Origin: Desulfobulbus sp.
Lineage (GTDB): Bacteria > Desulfobacterota > Desulfobulbia > Desulfobulbales > Desulfobulbaceae
Direction: 5' to 3'
Length of the DNA stretch: 64,000 bases
NCBI GenBank assembly: GCA_031280615.1
Contig: JAITGO010000017.1
Span: 248,001 to 312,000, forward strand
Shown here: positions 34,698 through 42,598 of the stretch, piece by piece
Layout of the letters: the number at the start of each line of letters is the position of its first letter
Numbering within the stretch: the stretch's first letter is position 1
Notes under the pieces: model-generated
What the model saw: only the letters and a program-made list of their open reading frames with translations
Told to the model about the DNA's origin: nothing
Databases searched by the model: none
Translations under genes and position numbers: made by a program

Positions 34698-35734
34698 ATA
34701 TCGGCGAACTCGTCGACCTGGCCGGCCGTCTGCTCGGCGCTTCTCCGCGCGCGTGGAACCGGACCAACGTCGCGGTGCACGAACTGGTGCCGGACGGCTC
34801 CTCCCGCCGGTTTTACCGGCTGCGCGGGCCGGACCACTCCGGGGTGATCGCGGTGCTGCCGCCGCCGCACGAGCCGCGCGGCCTGGCCGAGGCAATCGCC
34901 TTTGCCGAGATCGGCCGCCATCTCGGCCGCATCGGCGTGCCGGTCCCGGCAATCTACGGTTTCGACCCGGCCAGCGGCCTGGCGCTGTGCGAGGATCTGG
35001 GCGAGCGGCGGCTGTTCGAGCAGGTGGCGGAGCAGGGCGTGGAAGACAGCATCCCGGCCTATGAAAACGCGGTACGGCAGCTGGCGCGGATGCAGGTGCG
35101 GGGTGGTGACGGCTTCGACCCGGCCTGGTGCTGGGACACGCCCCGCTACGACCGCCAACTGATGATCGAGCGCGAATCGAACTACTTTCTCCGGGCCTGC
35201 TGCACCGACCTGTTGGGGCTCGATTTCAACCGTCGGGCCGTGGAAGCCGACTGCGCCCGGCTGGCCGACCGGGCGGCTCGGGCGCCGGCGCATTTTTTTC
35301 TCCACCGCGATTTCCAATGCCGCAACCTGATGCTGGCCGACGGCACGGTGCGGATCGTCGATTTTCAGGGCGGCCGCCTCGGGCCGCTGGCCTATGACCT
35401 GGCCTCGCTGCTGCTCGACCCCTACGCGGCCTTGCCCGAAGCCATCCAGGACCGTCTCGTCGCCGTCTACCTGGAGGCGCTGGGGGAAGAGCTGGCATAC
35501 GATCCCGACCAATTCCGCCGCGAATACCTGCTGCTGGGCCTGCAGCGCAATCTCCAGATCCTCGGGGCCTTCGCCTTCCTGAGTCAGGTGCGGGGCAAAC
35601 CGTTTTTCGCCCGCTACCTCGAGCCGGCCCTGGCCTCGCTCGACCGCCTGCTTGCCAAACCCGAAGCCGGCGGGTATGCTGCCCTGCACACCCTCACCGG
35701 CCAATGCCGCCAGGAGCTTCGCCAACGATCATGA
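34694..35734 (+). CDS. Anomeric sugar kinase, AmgK-like (APH fold)
   Basis: The protein has 346 residues with an aminoglycoside-phosphotransferase fold. The catalytic loop FFLHRDFQCRNLML (HxDxxxxN) is at about 205-218, with the metal-binding Asp in RIVDFQGGRLGPLAYDLASL. The N-terminal lobe includes DGSSRRFYRL, the typical nucleotide-binding segment of AmgK-like kinases. The ATG at 34694 overlaps the upstream stop (ATGA), and der starts inside this gene's stop in the same way. It probably phosphorylates MurNAc or GlcNAc at C1 for the adjacent MurU-like enzyme. Confidence 0.8.
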   Translation: MNIGELVDLAGRLLGASPRAWNRTNVAVHELVPDGSSRRFYRLRGPDHSGVIAVLPPPHEPRGLAEAIAFAEIGRHLGRIGVPVPAIYGFDPASGLALCEDLGERRLFEQVAEQGVEDSIPAYENAVRQLARMQVRGGDGFDPAWCWDTPRYDRQLMIERESNYFLRACCTDLLGLDFNRRAVEADCARLADRAARAPAHFFLHRDFQCRNLMLADGTVRIVDFQGGRLGPLAYDLASLLLDPYAALPEAIQDRLVAVYLEALGEELAYDPDQFRREYLLLGLQRNLQILGAFAFLSQVRGKPFFARYLEPALASLDRLLAKPEAGGYAALHTLTGQCRQELRQRS

Positions 35735-37068
35735 CCACGGAAAACGCCACCCTGGTTGCCCTTATCGGCCGGCCCAACGTGGGCAAGTCCACCCTGTTCA
35801 ACCGGCTCACCCGCCGGCGCGATGCGTTGGTCGACCCGACGCCGGGCGTCACCCGCGACCGCCACTACGCCACGGTGCGCTGGGAAGACCATCCATTCAT
35901 CCTGGTCGACACCGGCGGCATCGACGACGAGGACGACACCATCGTCAACCACATCCGGCACCAGGCCCTGCTGGCCGTCGACGAGGCCGACGTCATCTTT
36001 TTCCTCATGGATGGCCGCGAAGGACTCACGCCCAGCGATATCGAGATCGTCGACCTGCTGCGCCGCACCGAGAAAAGGGTATTCTACATCGTCAACAAGA
36101 TCGACAGCCCGGAAATCGAGGACACCCTGCTGCCCCCGTTCTGGGAACTCGGGGTCGAGGAACTGTGGGCCCTGTCCGGCGACCACGGCTACGGTCTCGA
36201 CACCCTGATGACCGGGCTGCTGCCGCACCTGGAGAAGGACGCGCCGGTGGACAACCTGCCGGACAACACCGTACGCATCGCCTTCCTCGGCCGGCCCAAC
36301 GTGGGCAAGTCCTCGCTGATCAATGCCATCATCGGCCAGGAGCGGATGGTGGTGTCCGAGATCGCCGGCACCACCCGCGATTCGGTGGACACCCTGGTGA
36401 GCCGCGATCCCTACACCTACCTGCTGATCGACACCGCCGGCATCCGCCGCCGGGGCAAGACCACCGACAAGCTGGAAAAGTTCTCCATCCTCAAATCGCT
36501 GCGGGCCCTGGGCCGGTGCGACATCGCCCTGGTGCTCATCGACGCCGAGGAAGGGATCACCGAGCAGGATACCAAGGTGATCGGCTATACCCAGGAACAG
36601 GGGCGGGCGGTGATTATCTGTCTTAACAAGTGGGATTTGATCAAGGACGAGCCCAAGCGGCAGGAGCGGCTGCTGGAAGAGGTGCGGATGGCGGTCAAGT
36701 TCATCCCCTTCGCGCCGGTGCTCAAGGTCTCGGCCCTGGCCGGCACCGGCATCAAGCGGCTTTTTCCGGAGATCGGCAAGGTGCACCGCCAGTATCGCCA
36801 GCGTTTCACCACCGCCGCTCTCAACCGGCTTCTGGCCGAGGCCGTGGCCCGGCACGAGCCGCCTTTTTACCACGGCCGCAGGCTCAAGTTTTACTACACC
36901 GCCCAGCTGGGCACCGCGCCGCCGCTGTTCGCGGTGGTGGCCAGCGATCCCAAGGGAATTCATTTTTCCTACCAGCGCTACCTAGTCAACAGCTTTCGCG
37001 AGGGGCTGGGGCTGGACCGGGTGCCGATCCGGCTCTTGTTTCGCGAACGGAGCAACCGCAAGAAGTAG
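35731..37068 (+). CDS. der: Ribosome assembly GTPase Der (EngA)
   Basis: The protein has 445 residues with two tandem GTPase domains and a C-terminal KH-like domain. P-loops are GRPNVGKST (about 11-19) and GRPNVGKSS (about 187-195). DTGG and DTAG G3 motifs and NKID/NKWD G4 motifs are present in both. It acts in 50S subunit maturation. The ATG overlaps the amgK-like stop by 4 bp, so translation is coupled. The gene is convergent with the CYTH gene. Confidence 0.97.
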   Translation: MTTENATLVALIGRPNVGKSTLFNRLTRRRDALVDPTPGVTRDRHYATVRWEDHPFILVDTGGIDDEDDTIVNHIRHQALLAVDEADVIFFLMDGREGLTPSDIEIVDLLRRTEKRVFYIVNKIDSPEIEDTLLPPFWELGVEELWALSGDHGYGLDTLMTGLLPHLEKDAPVDNLPDNTVRIAFLGRPNVGKSSLINAIIGQERMVVSEIAGTTRDSVDTLVSRDPYTYLLIDTAGIRRRGKTTDKLEKFSILKSLRALGRCDIALVLIDAEEGITEQDTKVIGYTQEQGRAVIICLNKWDLIKDEPKRQERLLEEVRMAVKFIPFAPVLKVSALAGTGIKRLFPEIGKVHRQYRQRFTTAALNRLLAEAVARHEPPFYHGRRLKFYYTAQLGTAPPLFAVVASDPKGIHFSYQRYLVNSFREGLGLDRVPIRLLFRERSNRKK

Positions 37069-37112
37069 CTGCGCAGAGGTCGCGAGGAAAGGCTTCGGTC
37101 CGGCGGCGGGCG

Positions 37113-37592
37113 CTATTTTTCGGCGTCCGTCCAGTCGCGATAGGGCTGTCGGCAGAGCATGGCGTTATAGTAGCGCGCATCGCCGGTGACTTCCCGGCCG
37201 ATCCAATCCGGCCGCGCAAACGGCTCGTCTTCCGCCGCCAGTTCGATTTCCGCCAGCACCAATCCTTGATTGAGGCCCAGGAATTCGTCGATCTCCCAGA
37301 GGTGGCCCCGGTAGGTAACGGTGTAGCGTCTTTTCTCGATCTGCGGCTGCGGACAGAGGGTGTCGAGCATCATGCGGGCCTCGGCAACCGGGATCTCGTA
37401 TTCGTACTCGTCGCGGCCGGCACCCGCGGTCGGGCCCTTGACGGTGAGAAAGCCCCGGTCGCCGGCCAGCCGCACCCGCACGGTCCGCACCCGGTCGGCG
37501 CACAGGTATCCCTGGCGGTACTCGATCCCGTCGGCCAGCCCGCGCCAGCCGTCCCCTGTCAGCAGGAATTTACGTTCGATTTCCCGGCCCAT
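37113..37592 (-). CDS. CYTH domain protein (inorganic triphosphatase-like)
   Basis: The protein has 159 residues. The signature ExExK appears as EIERKFLL at residues 4-11. The tunnel-lining basic and acidic strands follow: VRTVRVRLAGDRGFLTVKGP, EYEYEIPVAEA, KRRYTVTYRGHLWEIDEF and LVLAEIELAAEDE. Small bacterial CYTH proteins hydrolyse tripolyphosphate or thiamine triphosphate, and some are class IV adenylate cyclases. The start at 37592 follows AGGAGAAGGGG; the open frame continues to 37865 without family similarity. Confidence 0.85.
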   Translation of the reverse strand: MGREIERKFLLTGDGWRGLADGIEYRQGYLCADRVRTVRVRLAGDRGFLTVKGPTAGAGRDEYEYEIPVAEARMMLDTLCPQPQIEKRRYTVTYRGHLWEIDEFLGLNQGLVLAEIELAAEDEPFARPDWIGREVTGDARYYNAMLCRQPYRDWTDAEK

Positions 37593-37979
37593 GCCCCTTC
37601 TCCTTTTGCTCTTGTTCTTCCGCTTCCACTGCCACAACGCGGGATGTTTTGCCCCGTTCCACCGAGCAAATCGCCCCGTAGTCGATTGGCAATCGAATCG
37701 TTCCACTGCCCATTGTCCCGATTTCCCGAGTCGACGGATGCCGATCCAAGGGTAGCCGGTTTTACCGTTTCCGGCAACTCGTGCTGCGCCGGGAAGGAGG
37801 AACACAGGAGTGAAAACCGTAAGGATTCTTTTGGCGGTCTGTATATTATTTATCTGTATTTTCATATTTGTTGAAAAATATTTCCACCGAGGGAGCCGGG
37901 TCTGTGCTTGACACCACAGGCCCCTCCTGGTATCAAAGTGCTGACTTGATTCCCTGTTCCCCCACTGGTGATTCGCCCC
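37593..37979. other. Divergent intergenic region with a plus-strand promoter
   Basis: About 390 bp between the CYTH gene (-) and the secreted 38-kb gene (+). The only firm element is the promoter at 37908-37936. Bases 37830-37890 are AT-rich. No coding sequence is supported. Confidence 0.4.
37908..37936 (+). promoter_or_regulatory. Sigma-70-type promoter
   Basis: TTGACA at 37908-37913, a 17-base spacer, then TATCAA at 37931-37936. Predicted transcription start is near 37943, about 37 bases before the ATG of the next gene. Confidence 0.6.
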
Positions 37980-38576
37980 ATGCCCCTACCCACTTTGATC
38001 CGGATCGTTCTCGCCCTGGCCCTGGTTGTCTGTTCGCGGCCGGCGTGGGCTGAAGATATTGTGCTGAGCACCATCAAGGAGGCGACCCGGCAATACCAAA
38101 CCGGCGATTATACCGGCGCGGCCTCCAATCTCGACTATGCGGCCCAACTGGTCCGGCAGCAGAAAAGCGAGCGGATGAAGGCCCTCCTGCCCGAGCCGCT
38201 GTCGGGTTGGAAAGGGGAAGATGCCAGTGCCCAGGCGCTGGGTGCGGCCATCCTCGGCGGCGGGGTCACGGTCAGCCGCGACTACAAGAAAGGATCGTCC
38301 AGCGTCAGCGTGGAAATCGTCTCCGATTCGCCGGTGCTGCAGTCGGTGCTGATGATGGTCAACAATCCCATGTTCGCCGGTGCCGGCGGGGGCAAGCTCG
38401 AAATGGTCAAGGGACAGCGGGCGATCCTTAAATACGACAGCGGGAAGAAGAGCGGCGAACTCTATATTGTGGTGGCCTCTCGCTTCGTGGTCACCATCAA
38501 GGGGCGGCCGGCGGCCAGGGAAGACCTTTTGGCCTACGGCGAGGCCATCGATTACCGGACGCTGGAAAAGAACTGA
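37980..38576 (+). CDS. Exported hypothetical protein, 198 residues
   Basis: A Sec signal peptide (LPTLIRIVLALALVVCSRPAWA) precedes a mature part that starts with a helix of TPR-like character (IKEATRQYQTGDYTGAASNLDYAAQLVRQ, in parts). A beta-rich domain with VTVSRDYKK, VSVEIVSDSP and GELYIVVASRFVVTIKG follows. I do not recognise a named family. GTG at 37968 is an in-frame alternative start; neither has a strong ribosome site. A perfect hairpin at 38676-38726 follows the gene. Confidence 0.7.
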   Translation: MPLPTLIRIVLALALVVCSRPAWAEDIVLSTIKEATRQYQTGDYTGAASNLDYAAQLVRQQKSERMKALLPEPLSGWKGEDASAQALGAAILGGGVTVSRDYKKGSSSVSVEIVSDSPVLQSVLMMVNNPMFAGAGGGKLEMVKGQRAILKYDSGKKSGELYIVVASRFVVTIKGRPAAREDLLAYGEAIDYRTLEKN

Positions 38577-38675
38577 GCGCCGTGCCGGCAGCGCACCGCT
38601 TTTGTGCACGATACAAAAAAGACGAGCCATACCCTGCGGAGAATGCTGACGAGGTTTTTTCCATGCACGGGTGGT

Positions 38676-38726
38676 TGCCCCTGTTACACTTGGTATAGAA
38701 CTGGCCTTCTTCCTGTAACAGGGGCA
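38676..38726 (+). terminator. Perfect 13-bp inverted repeat followed by T-run
   Basis: TGCCCCTGTTACA (38676-38688) and TGTAACAGGGGCA (38714-38726) are separated by 25 bases and followed by TTTTATT. It probably terminates the upstream gene. The long loop and closeness to the next ATG (38758) also allow an attenuator or operator role. Confidence 0.55.
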
Positions 38727-38757
38727 TTTTATTGTCAGGAACCTGAAAGGTGCATCC

Positions 38758-38940
38758 ATGGGTGTTGAGGAAAGAAACAGGCAGCCCGGCCGGCAGGAAG
38801 TGACCGACGAGGCTATTTTCAAGGTGGCCAAGGAAATCGTGGTCAAGTTCATCGAGGTGGGACGACTGACTCCCTCGTCGTTCGAGGAAACGTTCGATTC
38901 GGTCTACAAGGCCATCCGCCGCACGGTGCGTTCCCAATGA
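38758..38940 (+). CDS. Small helical protein coupled to mpl
   Basis: The protein has 60 residues, mostly charged helix (TDEAIFKVAKEIVVKFIEVG, then SSFEETFDSVYKAIRRTV). AAGGTG precedes the ATG. Its stop overlaps the mpl start (ATGA at 38937-38940), which argues that it is real and translated with mpl. I do not recognise the family. No signal peptide or cysteine is seen. It may be a regulator or stabiliser of Mpl, but that rests only on position. Confidence 0.65.
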   Translation: MGVEERNRQPGRQEVTDEAIFKVAKEIVVKFIEVGRLTPSSFEETFDSVYKAIRRTVRSQ

Positions 38941-40385
38941 GCGGGAGGCTGCTCGATCCGGCCCTGAACCGGGCGCCGGACCATCCCCGCCACATCCACT
39001 TGATCGGCATCTGCGGCACCGGCATGGCCGCGTTGGCCTCCATGCTCCAGGAACGGGGCTACACCGTGACCGGCTCGGACCAGAATGTCTATCCGCCGAT
39101 GTCCGACTTCCTCGCCCGCCTGGGCATCGAGGTCATGTCCGGCTACGCGGCCGCCAACCTGGCGGCCCGGCCCGACTTGGTGGTGGTCGGCAACGTGGTC
39201 CGCATCACCAATCCCGAGGCGGTGGAACTGGCCCGGCTGGGCCTGCCGTACCTCTCCATGCCCCAGACCCTGGGCCATTTCTTTCTGGAAGGCAAATGTT
39301 CGCTGGTGGTGGCCGGTACCCACGGCAAAACCACGACTTCGTCGCTCCTGGCCACCACCCTCCATCGCCTGGGTGCCGGTCCGGGGTTCATGATCGGCGG
39401 CCTGGTCGAGGCCTTCGGCCGCAACGCCCAGGTGGGCGAGGGCTCGCATTTCGTGGTCGAGGGCGACGAATACGACACCGCCTTTTTCAACAAGGTGTCG
39501 AAATTCCAGCATTACCGCCCGAATTGCGCCATCCTCACCTCGGTGGAGTTCGATCACGCCGATATTTTTCCCGACCTGGCGGCCATCGAGGCCTCGTTCG
39601 CCGAATTCATCGGCCGCATCCCTCCCACGGGCGCCCTGGTGGCCTGCCTGGACGATCCGGTGGTGGCAACTCTGGCCGGCGCCGCCCGCTGCCCGGTTAT
39701 CGGCTACGGCAGCGGCGCGGACTGCGAATGGCAACTGGCCGATCTGCACGCCCAAGGGTTGAGCATCGAGTTCACGGCCGTGCATCGGGGCCAGCCCCTG
39801 GGCCGTTGCACCTTGCCCATGCCGGGGCGGCACAACGGACTCAACGCCCTGGCGGTGATCGCCCTGCTGCATCATCTCGGCTTTGCCTTCGAGGCCATCG
39901 TGGCCGGTCTGGCCAGCTTCGAGGGTGTCAAGCGGCGGCAGCAGATCCGCGGCGTGGTCCGCGGCGTGACCGTGATCGACGATTTCGCCCATCATCCCAC
40001 CGCGGTCCGCGAGACCTTGCATGCCCTGAGGCTGGCCTGGCCGGAGAACCGGTTGATCGTGGTGTTCGAGCCGCGGACCAATTCCAGCCGCCGGGCCGTT
40101 TTTCAGGCGGAGTATGCCCGTGTTTTCAGCGACGCCGACCAGGTGCTGATCCGCGAGCACGTGCCGCTCGACACCCTGCCGATGAACGAACAGTTTTCGT
40201 CCGTCCGGCTGGCAGCCGATTTGGCGGCGCAGGGCCTTGCGGCCAAAGCCTTTCCCGACACCGAGGCCATCCTGGCCGCGCTGGACGATCGGTGCCGCGA
40301 GGGCGATGTGGTGGTCATTTTGTCCAACGGCGGCTTCGACAATATCCACGAACGACTGCTGGCGCAGCTTGGCCGGTCGGCTTGA
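38937..40385 (+). CDS. mpl: UDP-N-acetylmuramate:L-alanyl-gamma-D-glutamyl-meso-DAP ligase
   Basis: The protein has 482 residues of the Mur ligase superfamily. The N-terminal Rossmann part has HIHLIGICGTGMAALASML. The ATP loop is VAGTHGKTTTSSLL. The central domain has EGDEYDTAFFNKVSKFQHY, diagnostic for Mpl over MurC, and the C-terminal domain has IDDFAHHPTAVRETL. Mpl reattaches recycled murein tripeptide to UDP-MurNAc. Together with the MurU/AmgK-like pair 3 kb upstream, it gives this region both halves of a peptidoglycan recycling route. Confidence 0.95.
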   Translation: MSGRLLDPALNRAPDHPRHIHLIGICGTGMAALASMLQERGYTVTGSDQNVYPPMSDFLARLGIEVMSGYAAANLAARPDLVVVGNVVRITNPEAVELARLGLPYLSMPQTLGHFFLEGKCSLVVAGTHGKTTTSSLLATTLHRLGAGPGFMIGGLVEAFGRNAQVGEGSHFVVEGDEYDTAFFNKVSKFQHYRPNCAILTSVEFDHADIFPDLAAIEASFAEFIGRIPPTGALVACLDDPVVATLAGAARCPVIGYGSGADCEWQLADLHAQGLSIEFTAVHRGQPLGRCTLPMPGRHNGLNALAVIALLHHLGFAFEAIVAGLASFEGVKRRQQIRGVVRGVTVIDDFAHHPTAVRETLHALRLAWPENRLIVVFEPRTNSSRRAVFQAEYARVFSDADQVLIREHVPLDTLPMNEQFSSVRLAADLAAQGLAAKAFPDTEAILAALDDRCREGDVVVILSNGGFDNIHERLLAQLGRSA

Positions 40386-40507
40386 ACCGGGTGCGGCAGG
40401 CCGTTTCGCTGCAATCGGGAGAGAATCGGCGTTTTTGCCGGCAGTTTAGTCCGAAAGCGTGAGGGCAGGGGGGAAAGCGGGTACGGCTTGAAAAGGGCTG
40501 CGGGCAC

Positions 40508-40846
40508 TCACCAGTCTTCGCTGAGTCGGAAGACCGTGCTGTGCAGTTGGCTGATCAGGGAGCGGTAGTCGGCGGTGCGGTCGCCGTTTTTGCAGCGGAG
40601 TTCGATGAGGCGGGCGGTTTCCGCCAAGTCGGCCAAGCCCATGTTGAGCAGGGCGCCCTTGACCGCGTGGCTGGCCTTGCCCAGTTGCTCCATGTTGCCG
40701 TCGGCCGCCAGTTCGGCCAACCGGGCCATGTGGGAGCGCAGGGTGGCGGCGAAGACCGGGATCATGGTCTCGATTTTTTCGTCGTTCAGCAGATAGTAGG
40801 TTTTGAGATGTTGCTTGATGAGGTGCAGATAGGCCGCGCGGTCCAT
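40508..40846 (-). CDS. Stand-alone HPt phosphotransfer protein
   Basis: The protein has 112 residues. The phospho-accepting His is in KASHAVKGALLNMGLADLAE, the classic HPt motif, set in a four-helix bundle. It relays phosphate between a hybrid kinase receiver and a response regulator. No kinase is adjacent; the hybrid kinase at 7437-10076 lacks an HPt and is a candidate donor (inference only). The ATG at 40846 has GGAGG 9 bases upstream. It is divergent from tilS. Confidence 0.88.
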   Translation of the reverse strand: MDRAAYLHLIKQHLKTYYLLNDEKIETMIPVFAATLRSHMARLAELAADGNMEQLGKASHAVKGALLNMGLADLAETARLIELRCKNGDRTADYRSLISQLHSTVFRLSEDW

Positions 40847-40928
40847 TGCGGTTGAGCCTCCAGGGGAAATGCGTTTTCTTCGATCGCCTGTGTTGAAGGA
40901 AGCGTCGTTGCCACTGCCCCATCTTCCC

Positions 40929-41993
40929 ATGAGTGTGAAGGATCGGTCAAGGAAGAAAACAGTGCTGCACCCGTTCGAATACCGGATTCGCCAGGATATT
41001 GTCCGGGCGGCGTTGCCGGTGGGCGGTAGCCGCCTCTTGCTCGGGGTGTCCGGCGGCGCCGATTCCATGGCCCTGTTGCAAGTGCTGGCCGCCTTGCAAA
41101 ACGATCTTTCCTGCACTTTGGTGGCCGCCTACATCGATCACGGCCTGCGGCCCGGGGAAACCCCCGACGAATGGAGCTGCGTGCGCAAGGCCGCCGCATT
41201 GCTCGGCATCGAGTGCGCACGCCTCTCCGTCGATGTCGGTGCAATTGCCGCCGCCGAACGGCTTTCGCTCGAGCACGCGGCCCGGGAGGCGCGCTACCGT
41301 GCCTTTGCCGAGTTGGCCGGGCAATGGTCGACCGACCTGCTGGCGGTGGCCCATACCGCCGACGACCAGGCGGAGGAAATCCTGCTACGCCTGTTCCGGG
41401 GCGGCGGCGGCAAGGCCCTGGCCGGCATGCGGATGCGCTCGGGGCACATCGTCCGGCCGCTGCTCGGTGTCCGCAAGCGAGAACTGCTGGCGTACCTGGC
41501 GGACAAGGGGGTCGGCTTTTGCCACGATTCGAGCAACGACGACCGCCGTTTCCTTCGCAACCGGGTCCGACTCGATCTCCTGCCGCTGCTGGAGTCCGCC
41601 TACGATCCGGGCGTCCGTGCCGCCCTGCTCAAGACCGCGGCCAATCTCGGCGAGGATGAGGATCTGCTCGAATCCCTGCTCGCCGAACAATGGGCCGCAG
41701 CGGTCGAACCCTATTCGCCTGACGCCGACGGGCCGGGTGCCTGCCGCCTCGACCGGGCGGCCTTTCGCCGTCTCCATCCCGCCCTGCAGCGGCGTCTGCT
41801 CGAACGCCTGCTCTGGCAGCTCGGCACCCCGGCCCGCTATCGCCAGATCCTCTCCTTGCTCGCTGCCGCCGTCAGCGGGCAGACAGGCAGCGAATTGCAC
41901 CTCAGCTGCGGCTTGCGGGTGGCGGTGCACCGCGACCACCTGATCTTTTCCTTCCCCAAAGGCCAGGGGCCCTGGCGCGGCCGCCTCACCTGA
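40929..41993 (+). CDS. tilS: tRNA(Ile)-lysidine synthase
   Basis: The protein has 354 residues. The PP-loop SGGADSMALL is near residue 41. DHGLRPGETPDEW, HTADDQAEEILLRLFRGGG and HDSSNDDRRFLRNRVRLDLLPLL are the hallmark motifs. It attaches lysine to C34 of the AUA-reading tRNA. The C-terminal domains are shorter than in E. coli (about 430 residues), as is common. An in-frame ATG at 40869 would overlap the divergent promoter region, so 40929 is preferred. Confidence 0.92.
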   Translation: MSVKDRSRKKTVLHPFEYRIRQDIVRAALPVGGSRLLLGVSGGADSMALLQVLAALQNDLSCTLVAAYIDHGLRPGETPDEWSCVRKAAALLGIECARLSVDVGAIAAAERLSLEHAAREARYRAFAELAGQWSTDLLAVAHTADDQAEEILLRLFRGGGGKALAGMRMRSGHIVRPLLGVRKRELLAYLADKGVGFCHDSSNDDRRFLRNRVRLDLLPLLESAYDPGVRAALLKTAANLGEDEDLLESLLAEQWAAAVEPYSPDADGPGACRLDRAAFRRLHPALQRRLLERLLWQLGTPARYRQILSLLAAAVSGQTGSELHLSCGLRVAVHRDHLIFSFPKGQGPWRGRLT

Positions 41994-42027
41994 TCGCCGC
42001 TTGGCCGATCCCGCCGGCCGCCCATCT

Positions 42028-42043
42028 TCGACAATATCGTCGA
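42028..42043. promoter_or_regulatory. Candidate enhancer site TCGAC-N6-GTCGA upstream of His-rich gene
   Basis: TCGACAATATCGTCGA. The same palindrome (TCGACATTATTGTCGA) lies upstream of the His-rich/kinase/regulator operon at 46052-46067. It is centred about 105 bp upstream of a -24 element. A further half site TTGTCGAG lies at about 42058. It probably binds the sigma-54 response regulator encoded at 42598-43929. Confidence 0.55.
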
Positions 42044-42137
42044 GCCCTGGCTGCCGCTTGTCGAGCCGTTTCGGGGCCGTTGCAAGGGCTTCTTTCTTAT
42101 CTTGCCGTGTTATCGTGAAATTATTGGTTTGTCCAGT

Positions 42138-42154
42138 TGGCACGAAAGTTGATT
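42138..42154 (+). promoter_or_regulatory. Candidate sigma-54 promoter of the His-rich secreted protein gene
   Basis: TTGGCACGAAAGTTGAT matches the -24/-12 consensus TTGGCAYRN4TTGCW except C to A in the -12 GC. It lies 70 bases upstream of the ATG at 42225. Confidence 0.55.
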
Positions 42155-42224
42155 TACCTGGGCAGGTAGCTTCTCCGGCAGGGAGAGGCGGACAGAACGC
42201 AACCAAGCAATTCGAGGTGACACC

Positions 42225-42545
42225 ATGAAAAAGACACTGCTGGCTATCTGCTGTGTGGCAATGACAATCGGAACCGCCTGGGCCATGGATTATTCGGCCA
42301 TGTCCAACGACCAGTTGAGCGCCCAGCGCGGCACTCTGTACAATGCCTCCCAGGAAGAGTGGAATGCTTTCCATACCGAATGGTGGAAACGGCTCAGCCA
42401 GATGAGCCCCGAGGAACGGCAGAAATACATCGGTCCGGGCTTGGGCCACCATGGCCGGGGGCACGGTGGGGGCCATGGCTGGGGCCATGGTGGAGGCTGG
42501 TGTCCCTGGGGGCCGGGCGCAGCCTCGGCGGTGCAAAGCAACTAA
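42225..42545 (+). CDS. Secreted small protein with His/Gly-rich C terminus
   Basis: The protein has 106 residues and a Sec signal peptide (MKKTLLAICCVAMTIGTAWA). A helical core follows: MSNDQLSAQRGTLYNASQEE and RLSQMSPEERQKYIGPG resemble DUF1104 or Spy/ZraP-like periplasmic proteins. The tail is HHGRGHGGGHGWGHGGGW, an obvious metal-binding stretch. It is convergent with the two-component operon. Its promoter looks sigma-54-dependent and shares an operator-like palindrome with that operon, so it is probably a target of that system, comparable to ZraP. Confidence 0.75.
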   Translation: MKKTLLAICCVAMTIGTAWAMDYSAMSNDQLSAQRGTLYNASQEEWNAFHTEWWKRLSQMSPEERQKYIGPGLGHHGRGHGGGHGWGHGGGWCPWGPGAASAVQSN

Positions 42546-42559
42546 ACGGCCGCTTGTCC

Positions 42560-42598
42560 ACCGGCGTCGATCGATCCGCAGGGATCGGCGCCGGTTTT
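42560..42598 (+). terminator. Terminator after the His-rich gene
   Basis: ACCGGCGTCGATC and GATCGGCGCCGGT form a 13-bp stem with one wobble and a 10-base loop, followed by TTTT. It lies up against the stop codon of the convergent regulator. Confidence 0.6.
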
